Shown piece by piece: positions 1-7,853 of a stretch of 64,000 bases of DNA. A model generated the notes under the pieces. It had not been told where the DNA came from. It worked only from the letters and a program-made list of their open reading frames with translations, and did no database searches. Position 1 is the first letter of the stretch, and each line of letters begins with the position of its first letter. This DNA comes from an uncultured Bacteroidota bacterium (GTDB taxonomy: Bacteria; Bacteroidota; Bacteroidia; Flavobacteriales; Flavobacteriaceae), in assembly GCA_903838055.1 (NCBI GenBank), contig CAILWV010000065.1, positions 1 to 64,000 of the forward strand, given 5' to 3'. Position numbers and translations under genes: made by a program.

Positions 1-22
1 ATATTATTATCTATTAAATAAA

Positions 23-1036
23 ATGAATTCCCTATTTTCTAAAAAATTACCATTAGTCTACGCTCTACTCTTTATTGTATTAACTACAGTAATAACATAT
101 ACTTTAACTAGTTATGTTGATAATAAAGAAAAAAACAAAATTTTAGAATATTCAGAAACTCAAAACGCATGTGTTTATAAAATTGAACGACTTGATGGTT
201 ATCCTTATGTTAGACCGATATTATTTGTTGATGATGTATGTGAAGGAGATGGTTTGGCAAATATCAAAAAAGAAATTTCTGACCTAATTCAAAATTATAA
301 AAACTACCAAGGAATTACTTCTGCATCAGTATATTTAAAAGCATATAGCAATAATGAATGGATGACGGTTAATGAAGAGGAAAATTACGAGCCAGGATCC
401 CTTTTTAAGGTGCCAATATTAATTGCTTATTTAAAAATGAATGAAGAACATCCAGGTGTTTTAGATAAAGAATTATCATTTAATCAATCTTTTAATATTG
501 ATAAAAATGTGGCTTATAAATCTAATGGGATTCAATTAGGAAAAACATATAAAGTAAGGGAGTTGCTGAAATATATGATTTCTTATTCGGATAATAATGC
601 TACAGCTTTGCTAAATAATAATTTAAAACCAGAGGTATTATTAAAATTATTTAAGGATTTAGAACTAGAATTGCCTAATGTTAATGCTAAACAATATTTC
701 TTTACCGTTAAGCAATATTCTTTATTTATGAGAGCTATTTACAATGCTACCTATTTAACTATTCACGATTCAGAATATGCCGCTGAGTTATTAAGCAAAT
801 GTGAATTCAAGGATGGTATTCGAAAAGGAGTTCCAGCTTCAGTTAAAATGGCACATAAATTTGGAGAATCAGGAACCCCAGTAGATAAACAATTACATGA
901 ATCAGCCATAGTTTATCTTGATAAAAAACCTTATTTACTTACAGTAATGACTAAAGGCAAGGATAATGCTTCTCTTTCAAAACTAATTTGCGAAATTTCA
1001 TCGATTGTTTATAAAGATCAAAGCAATAAATATTAG
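23..1036 (+). CDS. Class A beta-lactamase-like serine hydrolase
   Basis: The 337-residue product has one N-terminal membrane anchor (about residues 10-30) followed by an extracytoplasmic domain. The penicillin-interacting triad is visible: an SxxK motif (SLFK, 126-129), an SDN motif (189-191) and a KTG-like segment (HKFGESG, 278-284). This order fits the beta-lactamase class A / Beta-lactamase2 serine hydrolase fold. The third motif lacks the normal K-T/S-G spelling, so real beta-lactam hydrolysis is uncertain; a transpeptidase- or esterase-like role on the cell wall is equally possible. It converges on an L,D-transpeptidase gene with no spacer, so both may act on peptidoglycan. Starts at the ATG 23 bases into the window; its promoter is outside. 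Confidence 0.75.
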   Translation: MNSLFSKKLPLVYALLFIVLTTVITYTLTSYVDNKEKNKILEYSETQNACVYKIERLDGYPYVRPILFVDDVCEGDGLANIKKEISDLIQNYKNYQGITSASVYLKAYSNNEWMTVNEEENYEPGSLFKVPILIAYLKMNEEHPGVLDKELSFNQSFNIDKNVAYKSNGIQLGKTYKVRELLKYMISYSDNNATALLNNNLKPEVLLKLFKDLELELPNVNAKQYFFTVKQYSLFMRAIYNATYLTIHDSEYAAELLSKCEFKDGIRKGVPASVKMAHKFGESGTPVDKQLHESAIVYLDKKPYLLTVMTKGKDNASLSKLICEISSIVYKDQSNKY

Positions 1037-2626
1037 TTATTCTTTTGCTAACATTTCTAGCAACCTGTCATCATATTGGTAAATGTCTTTATAAAAAATT
1101 ATCTTGCCATTGTTATCTACCCAAGCAGTGAAATAGCCTATATATACAGGGATTTTAGTTCTTAATGTATACCAAGATTCTTTATTATTATGCATTGCTT
1201 CCTCTATTTTTGTAGAAGTCCAATTAGGTTCATCCTTTAATATTAAATTTGCTAGTTCTACTGGTTTTTCAACACGAATGCATCCATGACTAAATGCCCT
1301 TGTTTCTTCATTAAATAAATTCTTAGACGGTGTATCATGTAAGTATATATTGTTATTATTAGGAAATAAAAACTTTATTAATCCCAACGAATTATTAGGA
1401 CCTGGTTTTTGTCTAATACCTCCTTCATGCCATTCCATTTGGTGATTTGATAGATAATTTTTGTTTCTGTGTAATGCAGGATAAATCTCTTTTCTTAGAA
1501 TGCTGTTTGGAACATTCCAATACGGACAAAAAACAATGTAACTCATCTTACCGCTAAAAATAACTGTTTCATTCATAACCTTTCCAACTACCACATTAGA
1601 AATTAAAACAGCTTTTTTATCCTTAAAAAATGTAAGTTGGAACGACGGAATATTTATTACAATAAATTCTTTTGAACTAGTTAATCCAATAGAAACCCAT
1701 CGACAACGTTCCATATTTACCATAATTGTTATTATTCTATCGCTAATTGGAATATTCATCTCTGCAATATGTTTTGGAAGAATAACATCCTCAGCTTTGA
1801 AACCTGTTCGACTTTTAAAATTTAATACCCCTATCCTTAGCTCTTCGTCATAAAAGTTGCTTTTAGAATCATTATTAATATCACCTTCTTTAAATAATCG
1901 GGTTCGTATTTGTGAGATAACTATAGAAGTATCACCTGGCTCCAAGGATGTGAATTTAGGTTCAACAGTTATTGGTCTCCAACCTCCATTTTTTTCAATC
2001 TTTCGATAGTTTCTTAATAAATCTCTTAATTTATAATATTGAGGCATTAATTTATTAACCTCTGTACTATTTGTTTCAACCAAAAGAGAATCTAAATAAT
2101 TTATATAGGTAGGTTTATTTCGTGGTAAATACCAACCTAATTCTCTAGATTTTGCGACATCCATTCCGTGAAATACTTTGTCTACATAAAATAAATAATA
2201 AGATGTTAAACCAATTTCCAATTCCAAATCAGGAGTCCGAGTTTTAGAAGTAAATTTAGATTCAAACACTTTTTTATATGGCACAGTTGAAGTTATACCT
2301 TCTTCTAGTAAATTGTTTATTTTATTCCAAATTACGGATGCATTCTCTTTAATTCCATTGCCATCATACCAAATATAATTGTATTGTTGTTGTCGGTAAA
2401 TTGCAACTGCTTGTTTTTTGTAAGGCAATAATTCAGGGTATTTTTTAAAAAAACTAACTACCAAAGTAGAGTCAAATGGAGTAAATTTCATTACCTTCTC
2501 TTTATTTAAAGTAGCGTATTGCAACACTATCGTGTTCGACTTTTTGTTTTGGCAAGAAACATTAGCAATACTTAATAAAAACAGAAAGGTGATATATATA
2601 AAATTTGTAAATTGAGTTTTTTCCAT
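1037..2626 (-). CDS. L,D-transpeptidase (YkuD domain, YcbB/LdtD-like)
   Basis: Predicted to cross-link peptidoglycan stem peptides (3-3 cross-links) or attach proteins to them. The 529-residue protein has a lipoprotein-like N-terminus ending near Cys25, a long helical N-terminal region of the YcbB scaffold type, a peptidoglycan-binding region around 225-290, and a C-terminal YkuD catalytic domain. The signature is clear: His430 (IYLHDTP) and SHGCIRV with catalytic Cys449. Length and domain order fit the large YcbB/LdtD class rather than the small ErfK class. The stop codon directly abuts the stop of the convergent serine hydrolase gene. Lipobox spelling is imperfect, so lipidation is a guess. 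Confidence 0.88.
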   Translation of the reverse strand: MEKTQFTNFIYITFLFLLSIANVSCQNKKSNTIVLQYATLNKEKVMKFTPFDSTLVVSFFKKYPELLPYKKQAVAIYRQQQYNYIWYDGNGIKENASVIWNKINNLLEEGITSTVPYKKVFESKFTSKTRTPDLELEIGLTSYYLFYVDKVFHGMDVAKSRELGWYLPRNKPTYINYLDSLLVETNSTEVNKLMPQYYKLRDLLRNYRKIEKNGGWRPITVEPKFTSLEPGDTSIVISQIRTRLFKEGDINNDSKSNFYDEELRIGVLNFKSRTGFKAEDVILPKHIAEMNIPISDRIITIMVNMERCRWVSIGLTSSKEFIVINIPSFQLTFFKDKKAVLISNVVVGKVMNETVIFSGKMSYIVFCPYWNVPNSILRKEIYPALHRNKNYLSNHQMEWHEGGIRQKPGPNNSLGLIKFLFPNNNNIYLHDTPSKNLFNEETRAFSHGCIRVEKPVELANLILKDEPNWTSTKIEEAMHNNKESWYTLRTKIPVYIGYFTAWVDNNGKIIFYKDIYQYDDRLLEMLAKE

Positions 2627-2698
2627 TTTTAGTTATGTTTACCTAAAGTTACTATATTTACCCTCGAAAATCCTTTAATTACTAATTTATTTACTCTT

Positions 2699-3202
2699 AT
2701 GAATCCAAAAAAATTCTTCTTATTATTACTTATTATAGGTTATAGTAGCCTGCAAGCACAAGAAAAATCAAAAGCCGAAATAAATTCCGCTTTAAATCAT
2801 TGGCACCAAGCTGCAGCAGCTGCCAATTATAAAGAATATTTTTCATACTTAACCGATGATGTTATCTTTATAGGTACTGATGCGACAGAAAACTGGAATA
2901 AAACAGCATTTGAAGCATTTGCAAAACCCTATTTTGATAAAGGAAAAGCATGGGATTTCACTCCAATTGAAAGGCATATATATTTTTCAGAAGATGGTAA
3001 ATTAGCTTGGTTCGACGAATTATTAGATACCCATATGAAAATTTGTAGGGGATCTGGTATTTTAGTTAAAATTAATAATAATTGGAAGATTAAGCAGTAT
3101 GTGCTTTCAATGACCATTCCGAATGATAATTCCGACGAAGTTGTAAAAATAAAGGCTCCTATTGAAGATGTGATTTTATCTAAAGGAAAGAGAATGTATT
3201 AA
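2699..3202 (+). CDS. Secreted NTF2-like (SnoaL/DUF4440-type) protein
   Basis: A 167-residue protein with a classical signal peptide (hydrophobic 5-18, cleavage after LQA). The mature part looks like one NTF2-like domain: an early helix with a conserved-looking LNHWHQAAAA, the FSYLTDDVIFIGTDA strand-turn typical of this fold, a Trp/Phe-rich middle and a final beta hairpin (GSGILVKINNNWKI). Such proteins usually bind or convert small ligands, but nothing here fixes a substrate. It is divergent from the L,D-transpeptidase gene and sits just before the terminator hairpin of the minus-strand small RNA candidate, which could also end this transcript. Confidence 0.7.
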   Translation: MNPKKFFLLLLIIGYSSLQAQEKSKAEINSALNHWHQAAAAANYKEYFSYLTDDVIFIGTDATENWNKTAFEAFAKPYFDKGKAWDFTPIERHIYFSEDGKLAWFDELLDTHMKICRGSGILVKINNNWKIKQYVLSMTIPNDNSDEVVKIKAPIEDVILSKGKRMY

Positions 3203-3203
3203 A

Positions 3204-3278
3204 AATAAAAAGGGTGAAATTTCTTTCACCCTTTTTGCCCCAAATCTACCATAAACTTAACCTACTAATCTCATGGTG
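3204..3278 (-). ncRNA. Candidate small RNA, copy 1, with 5-codon ORF
   Basis: Read on the minus strand, a Bacteroidetes promoter is followed within a few bases by the tiny frame MRLVG-stop (3274 to 3257), a short hairpin (ACCAT at the start codon pairing with ATGGT further on), and a 13-bp terminator stem with a TTTC loop (arms 3207-3219 and 3224-3236). The predicted transcript is about 75 nt. A second copy lies 0.4 kb away with the same layout. Whether the product is an RNA, a leader or a peptide cannot be decided here. From memory, a conserved small RNA has been reported in flavobacteria (Rfp18 in F. psychrophilum); I could not compare sequences. Confidence 0.6.
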
Positions 3279-3281
3279 GTA

Positions 3282-3312
3282 CAAATATAACCTCATAGGA
3301 ATCTTATTTCAA
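3282..3312 (-). promoter_or_regulatory. Promoter of small RNA copy 1
   Basis: On the minus strand TATATTTG (3289 to 3282) is a perfect TAnnTTTG -7 box. TTTTG begins at 3314 and its TTG (3312 to 3310) stands exactly 20 bases upstream, inside the usual 17-23 spacing. The start of transcription would fall near 3277, three bases before the MRLVG start codon. Confidence 0.65.
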
Positions 3313-3616
3313 AATTTAATTGTTCAACTACAGTTAAAATCGTTAAAATGCATAATTATCGATATTTAGTATTTATTTTTGTTCTTTAATCTATATTAAA
3401 ACTTAATTTTTTTCGACAAAATATTTTTTAATTATAAAAATTCGAAAGCTTTAAATTTTTAATTCACGATAAATAAATGCTAAAATTGATGAATTTTTTT
3501 TGTAATAAACAAGTAGTTAATCAGGTATGAAAAATAGGAGATTTCTTATCAAATATTTAAGTATAAAATTCAATAGAAGGAAATAGAACATTTTAAATGG
3601 AATCCTGATCAATAAT

Positions 3617-3693
3617 AAAATAAAAAAGGTGAAATTTCTTTCACCTTTTTTGCCCCAAATCTACCATAAACTTATCCTACTAATCTCATGGTT
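3617..3693 (-). ncRNA. Candidate small RNA, copy 2, with 5-codon ORF
   Basis: Second copy of the minus-strand unit. The MRLVG frame (3689 to 3672) is kept; the only difference within it is the third position of the Gly codon (GGA here, GGT in copy 1), which is synonymous. The terminator arms are 3622-3634 and 3639-3651, with a compensated pair at the stem base (one GC pair replaced by AT). It lies directly downstream of the purF stop codon on the same strand but has its own promoter. Confidence 0.6.
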
Positions 3694-3775
3694 GAACAAA
3701 TATATTGCTAAATTACTTTTAAATAAATTAAAGTTGTTCAACTACAGCAAAAATCGATTAAATGCATTTTTATCG
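3618..3775 (-). repeat. Duplicated sRNA unit, copy 2
   Basis: Partner of the unit at 3204-3361. The upstream block TTGTTCAACTACAG begins at 3734, about 30 bases beyond the -7 box, the same offset as in copy 1 (3320). The remaining sequence between the two units (about 3362-3616) is AT-rich and shows nothing else I can support. Confidence 0.75.
3697..3704 (-). promoter_or_regulatory. -7 box of small RNA copy 2
   Basis: Minus-strand TATATTTG matches TAnnTTTG perfectly and lies at the same distance from the MRLVG start codon as in copy 1. A good -33 TTG at the right spacing is missing (the position reads T-rich), so this copy may be weaker or more dependent on the upstream block. Confidence 0.55.
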
Positions 3776-3780
3776 TTTTT

Positions 3781-5679
3781 TTAATAGGCTCTAGCGTCTT
3801 TTCCTTCATAAAAATTAATAAATGCTCGATTAACTACACGGTTACCGCCTGGAGTTGGATAGTCTCCAGTGAAATACCAATCTCCCAAATTGTTTGGACA
3901 CGCTTGTCGTAAATTGTCTATAGTTTGAAAAATAATCTTAACTTCTGCGTTAACTGTTTCTGAAGTTAATAATTCTGCAATTTTATTTGATATTTCAGTA
4001 TCTGTAAATGGTGCATATATTTCGGTTACATAGTTTACTACTTCAGCATCTGCTATGTTTTCCTGTAACTTGCATTTGGCATAAACAGCATCAACAATGT
4101 GGTATATATTTCGTTCTTTTAACAATGCCATTGTCGCTTGAAAAGCAATTAGTCCTTCTAGCTTAGCCATGTCAATTCCATAACAATCAGGGTATCTAAT
4201 TTGTGGTGCTGATGAAACGACAACAATTCGTTTAGGATGTAATCTATCCATCATTTTAAGAATACTCATTTTTAAAGTAGTTCCCCTTACTATGCTATCG
4301 TCAATAATTACCAAGTTATCAGTTGGTTTTATTACGCCATAGGTTACATCATAAACATGGGCAACCAAATCATCACGACTACTGTCTTCAGTAATAAAAG
4401 TTCTAAGTTTAGCGTCTTTAATCGCAACTTTTTCAGTTCTAATTTTTACTGATAAAATTTCTTCTAATTTTTCTTTTGTTAGAGTTTTTAAATTATTTAA
4501 AATAAATTGATTTTTCCTTTGGTTTAAAAAATCATTTGCCGCTTCCACCATTCCATAAAAAGAAGTTTCTGCAGTATTCGGTATATAAGAAAAAACAGCG
4601 TTGTCCGTATCCTCATCTATTGCTTCTAAAACAGCAGGAAGAATAAGTTTTCCTAAATTTTTTCTTTCTTGATAAATTTCAGCATCACTACCACGAGAAA
4701 AATAGATTCTTTCAAAAGAACATGCTTTTTTTAGTGTAGGCGTATTAATTTCTTGAACAGTAACGGTATTATTTTTTTTAATAATTAAAGCATTTCCCGG
4801 TAGTAATTCTTTTACTTTTTCAAACTCCACATTAAATACTGTTTGAATAACAGGTCTTTCAGAAGCTACTACCACAATCTCATCATCTTCATAAAAATAA
4901 GCAGGTCTAATTCCTGCAGGATCTCTAAGAACAAATGCATCTCCATGGCCTAATAAACCTGCCATGGCATACCCACCATCCCATCCGCGAGAAGCACGTT
5001 TTAATATTTTGGCAATATCTAATTTTTCAGCAATTACAGGAGAAGCCTCTCTTTTAGTTAAGCCATTATTTTTACATTCTAAATATAAATCGGTTACTTC
5101 ATCGTCAAGAAAATGGCCAATTTTTTCCATGACAGTAACCGTATCGGCCATTTCTTTTGGGTGTTGCCCTAATTCAACCAAACTATTAAATAGTTCTTTA
5201 ACATTAGTCATGTTAAAATTTCCGGCAACAATAAGATTTCTGTGCATCCAATTGTTTTGACGTAAAAACGGATGTACGCTTTCTATGTTATTTTTGCCAA
5301 AAGTTCCGTAACGAACATGGCCAAGAAATAGTTCTCCTATATAGGGTATATTGGCTTTTTGAAGCGCAACATTATCTGTATATTCAGGATGGGAAGCCAT
5401 CTCTTGATTGATACGTTCGTTAATTTGAGCATAAACATCTTGAATCGGCTGTGCATCGTTAGATCGAACTCTACTAATGTATCTTTCCCCCGGCTGTACG
5501 TCTAATTTTATCGAAGCAAAACCAGCGCCATCTTGACCGCGGTTATGTTGTTTTTCCATTAGGAGATACATTTTTTGTATCCCATAAAATGCAGAACCGT
5601 ATTTTTCTTTATAAAATTCTAACGGTTTTTTTAATCGTAAAAGGGCAATTCCACATTCGTGTTTGATTGCATCACTCAT
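3781..5679 (-). CDS. purF: Amidophosphoribosyltransferase (long form)
   Basis: First committed step of purine synthesis: transfers ammonia from glutamine to PRPP to give phosphoribosylamine. The N-terminal glutamine amidotransferase (class II) begins after a short propeptide: MSDAIKHE then Cys9 followed by GIALL, so Cys9 would become the N-terminal nucleophile after processing. QHNRGQDGAG (44-53) and GHVRYGT are further class II motifs. The C-terminal phosphoribosyltransferase domain has the PRPP loop VIIDDSIVRGTT (457-468). At 632 residues it is well longer than the classic 470-510 residue enzyme, a form I associate with flavobacteria. A 16-bp palindrome lies about 35 bp upstream of its start. 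Confidence 0.85.
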   Translation of the reverse strand: MSDAIKHECGIALLRLKKPLEFYKEKYGSAFYGIQKMYLLMEKQHNRGQDGAGFASIKLDVQPGERYISRVRSNDAQPIQDVYAQINERINQEMASHPEYTDNVALQKANIPYIGELFLGHVRYGTFGKNNIESVHPFLRQNNWMHRNLIVAGNFNMTNVKELFNSLVELGQHPKEMADTVTVMEKIGHFLDDEVTDLYLECKNNGLTKREASPVIAEKLDIAKILKRASRGWDGGYAMAGLLGHGDAFVLRDPAGIRPAYFYEDDEIVVVASERPVIQTVFNVEFEKVKELLPGNALIIKKNNTVTVQEINTPTLKKACSFERIYFSRGSDAEIYQERKNLGKLILPAVLEAIDEDTDNAVFSYIPNTAETSFYGMVEAANDFLNQRKNQFILNNLKTLTKEKLEEILSVKIRTEKVAIKDAKLRTFITEDSSRDDLVAHVYDVTYGVIKPTDNLVIIDDSIVRGTTLKMSILKMMDRLHPKRIVVVSSAPQIRYPDCYGIDMAKLEGLIAFQATMALLKERNIYHIVDAVYAKCKLQENIADAEVVNYVTEIYAPFTDTEISNKIAELLTSETVNAEVKIIFQTIDNLRQACPNNLGDWYFTGDYPTPGGNRVVNRAFINFYEGKDARAY

Positions 5680-5714
5680 TTTTGTAGTAGTTGTTTAGTT
5701 GTGTGCTTATTTTT

Positions 5715-5730
5715 ATCGCAAATTTGCGAT
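5715..5730. promoter_or_regulatory. Perfect 16-bp palindrome in purF upstream region
   Basis: ATCGCAAATTTGCGAT is a perfect inverted repeat 36-51 bp before the purF start. On the minus strand its centre (CAAATTTG) is one base away from a TAnnTTTG -7 box, so a dimeric regulator bound here would cover the likely promoter. No regulator is identified. Confidence 0.4.
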
Positions 5731-5739
5731 TGTTTTTAA

Positions 5740-5765
5740 TAAAAAATGCCCCGAATTCGAGGCAT
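5740..5765 (-). terminator. Intrinsic terminator after the PfkB kinase
   Basis: On the minus strand ATGCCTCG / loop AATT / CGGGGCAT forms an 8-bp stem (one G-T pair) followed by six T. It sits 4 bp after the kinase stop codon and before purF, separating the two transcripts. Confidence 0.75.
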
Positions 5766-5769
5766 AATT

Positions 5770-6696
5770 TTATAGTAATTCTATATCAAATTGTGTTAAT
5801 AACTTGAATTGTTGTAATCTTTCTTGAACTTCTTCTTTTTGTAAAGACTCCATTCTTTCGGTTCCGAATTTTTCTACACAAAACGAAGCTAAATTAGAAC
5901 CCTGAATAATTGCGTTCTTCATATTGTTGAAAGAAATATTTTCACTTTGAGTAATATATCCCGAAAATCCACCCGCAAATGTATCACCCGCTCCTGTTGG
6001 GTCAAAAACTTCCTCTAAAGGTAATGCTGGAGCAAAGAAAACTTCTTTGTTATGGAATAATAGAGCTCCATGTTCCCCTTTTTTTATCACTACATATTTA
6101 GGTCCCATGGTATGGATTTTTGCCGCCGCTTTAACAAGTGAGTATTCTCCGGATAATTGTCGCGCCTCCTCATCATTAATTGTAATAACATCCACACGTT
6201 TTATTACTTCTAATAATTCAGGTAATGCACAATCCATCCAAAAATTCATTGTGTCTAATACTACAAGTTTTGTTTTAGAAGTCATTTGATTTAATACACT
6301 TGATTGAACCAATGGATGCAAGTTACCTAACATAACAACATCGGAATCCTTAAATTCTTGAGGTACTACGGGGTTAAAATCTGCTAATACATTTAGCTCA
6401 GTAATTAAAGTGTCACGAGAATTTAAATCGTTGTGGTATTTACCACTCCAAAAGAAAGTTTTTCCTCCTTTAACGATTTCAATTCCAGAAATATCAATAT
6501 TTCTAGCCGAAAGCATATCTAAATATTCTTGTGGAAAATCTTCTCCCACTACTGAAACTATTCCAGATTTCACATTAAAATGAGAAGCTGAAAGTCCAAT
6601 ATAAGTAGCTGCACCACCAAGAATTTTATCTGTTTTTCCAAATGGAGTTTCTATTGCATCAAAAGCGACTGTTCCTACTATTAATAGTTTATTCAT
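5770..6696 (-). CDS. PfkB/ribokinase-family sugar kinase
   Basis: ATP-dependent kinase of the ribokinase fold, 308 residues. GGAATYIGLSAS (27-38) matches the first PfkB signature and DPTGAGDTFAGG (232-243) the second, with catalytic base Asp238 and the anion hole GAGD. The substrate cannot be read from sequence; adenosine, ribose or another sugar are all possible, and its place beside purF hints at nucleoside or ribose metabolism but does not prove it. Ends in its own terminator; divergent from a small XRE regulator across 284 bp. Confidence 0.85.
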   Translation of the reverse strand: MNKLLIVGTVAFDAIETPFGKTDKILGGAATYIGLSASHFNVKSGIVSVVGEDFPQEYLDMLSARNIDISGIEIVKGGKTFFWSGKYHNDLNSRDTLITELNVLADFNPVVPQEFKDSDVVMLGNLHPLVQSSVLNQMTSKTKLVVLDTMNFWMDCALPELLEVIKRVDVITINDEEARQLSGEYSLVKAAAKIHTMGPKYVVIKKGEHGALLFHNKEVFFAPALPLEEVFDPTGAGDTFAGGFSGYITQSENISFNNMKNAIIQGSNLASFCVEKFGTERMESLQKEEVQERLQQFKLLTQFDIELL

Positions 6697-6854
6697 TACG
6701 TGTTTATGAAATTAAAAACGCAAAGATATGTTTTAGTTTATAAGTTTAAAAGTTTACTTTGAAATTAATTGAGTTTTTATTTAGTATAAAAATCGCATTA
6801 AAAAGTGTTAAATTATGCATTATTTTTTTGAAATTTAAATGAAATTTTATTTTT

Positions 6855-6881
6855 TTGCAAACGAATAATTGACTATATTTG
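6855..6881 (+). promoter_or_regulatory. Promoter of the XRE regulator
   Basis: TATATTTG (6874-6881) is a perfect -7 box; a TTG at 6855-6857 lies 16 bases upstream, one short of the usual minimum spacing. This predicts a leader of about 90 nt before the start codon at 6981. Confidence 0.5.
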
Positions 6882-6918
6882 TATATATCCCCCTTATTTA
6901 CTTAAAATATATATAAAT

Positions 6919-6972
6919 ATACACGATTTAGTGTATTTATCATAAAAAATGTTTCGCACTAAAACACTAAAA
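6919..6972. promoter_or_regulatory. Inverted repeats in leader of the XRE gene
   Basis: ATACAC-gattta-GTGTAT (6919-6936) is a perfect 6-bp inverted repeat. TTTAGTGT inside it recurs inverted just downstream as GCACTAAA and ACACTAAA (about 6956-6971). Three related half-sites directly before an HTH gene suggest an autoregulatory operator. Inference only. Confidence 0.35.
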
Positions 6973-6980
6973 TTTGCTGT

Positions 6981-7322
6981 ATGCAACATAGAGGAGAAAT
7001 AATAAAGGAAGCAGTTTATAAAAGCGGGCTTTCAATTACAGAATTGGCAAAGCGAATTGGCAAAAGCCGAAGATGGGTTTATTTAATGTTTGAAAATAAC
7101 AGCGTATCTTTAGATGTTATTTTACAAATAGGTACTATCATTCATCATAATTTTACTAAAGATATTGAAGAATTTGAGCCTATAAAAAAAGCATTTGATA
7201 AATCTTCTAACAATTCAGACAATTCAGATTTTTCTGGGGAAAGCTGGAAAAACAAATATTTACAATTGTTAGAGGAGTACAATGCTTTATTGAAAGAAAA
7301 GATCAATTCATCCGAAAACTAG
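6981..7322 (+). CDS. Small XRE-family HTH protein
   Basis: A 113-residue protein whose first 60 residues form an XRE/Cro-type helix-turn-helix (GLSITELAKRIGKSRRWVY, then SVSLDVILQIG). The linker (66-85) is rich in Ser and Asn, and the C-terminal 25 residues (WKNKYLQLLEEYNALLKEK) look like a short coiled coil, probably for dimerisation. No toxin or other partner gene lies beside it. The leader holds several related half-sites, so it may repress its own gene. Targets are unknown. Confidence 0.75.
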   Translation: MQHRGEIIKEAVYKSGLSITELAKRIGKSRRWVYLMFENNSVSLDVILQIGTIIHHNFTKDIEEFEPIKKAFDKSSNNSDNSDFSGESWKNKYLQLLEEYNALLKEKINSSEN

Positions 7323-7353
7323 AGAAAATATTTGATTAGTTTTTGTATTTTTT

Positions 7354-7833
7354 TTACAATAACTTTTCTTCTTCTTTTTCATAAAAAGTATCCACAGAAA
7401 GATCTTTTAAACCAGATGCATATACTGCAAGTTCATCACAACGTTCATTTTGTGGATGGTTGTTATGTCCTTTTATCCATTTAAAATCTACTTTGTGTTG
7501 GCGGTATATCTTTAGAAATCGTTTCCATAGATCCGGGTTTTTGCGGTTGGCGAATCCTTTTTTCTCCCAGCCAATTACCCATTTTTTCTCTACTGAATCT
7601 ACAACATATTTAGAATCTGAAATAACTAATACTGTCATTTCAGGATTCTTTAGTTTTTCTAATCCAACAATTACTGCCAAAAGTTCCATTCTGTTATTAG
7701 TTGTTAGCCTAAAACCTTCATAGAATTCTTTTTTATGCGGTGTGCCAACCAACTCCATGACTACTCCATAACCTCCTTTTCCGGGGTTTCCCTTAGCAGC
7801 ACCATCGGTGTAAATATGAACTTGATGTGACAT
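7354..7833 (-). CDS. rnhA: Ribonuclease HI
   Basis: Degrades the RNA strand of RNA:DNA hybrids in the cytoplasm. The 159 residues match the usual 155-160, and the four catalytic carboxylates are in place: Asp10 (YTDGAAKGNPG), Glu50 (NNRMELLA), Asp73 (SDSKYV) and Asp133 (CDELA), with His123 in KGHNNH. The start is the ATG directly before SHQVHIYTDG. It is followed on the same strand, upstream, by purN with about 20 bp between them, so the two may share a transcript. Confidence 0.95.
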   Translation of the reverse strand: MSHQVHIYTDGAAKGNPGKGGYGVVMELVGTPHKKEFYEGFRLTTNNRMELLAVIVGLEKLKNPEMTVLVISDSKYVVDSVEKKWVIGWEKKGFANRKNPDLWKRFLKIYRQHKVDFKWIKGHNNHPQNERCDELAVYASGLKDLSVDTFYEKEEEKLL

Positions 7834-7853
7834 TTGAGTTGCGAAATTAATTA

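Larger units (their letters stand above)
3204..3361 (-). repeat. Duplicated sRNA unit, copy 1
   Basis: About 158 bp duplicated at 3618-3775 in the same orientation. The two copies share the terminator stem, the segment between it and the start codon almost base for base, the -7 box, and an upstream block (3320-3361). The spacer between promoter boxes is not conserved, so the conserved parts look selected, not just recently copied. Confidence 0.75.

Noticed and set aside
6981..7322. Small XRE gene considered as an antitoxin
   Set aside because: No partner gene lies beside it: the next gene is rnhA on the other strand and the previous is a sugar kinase.
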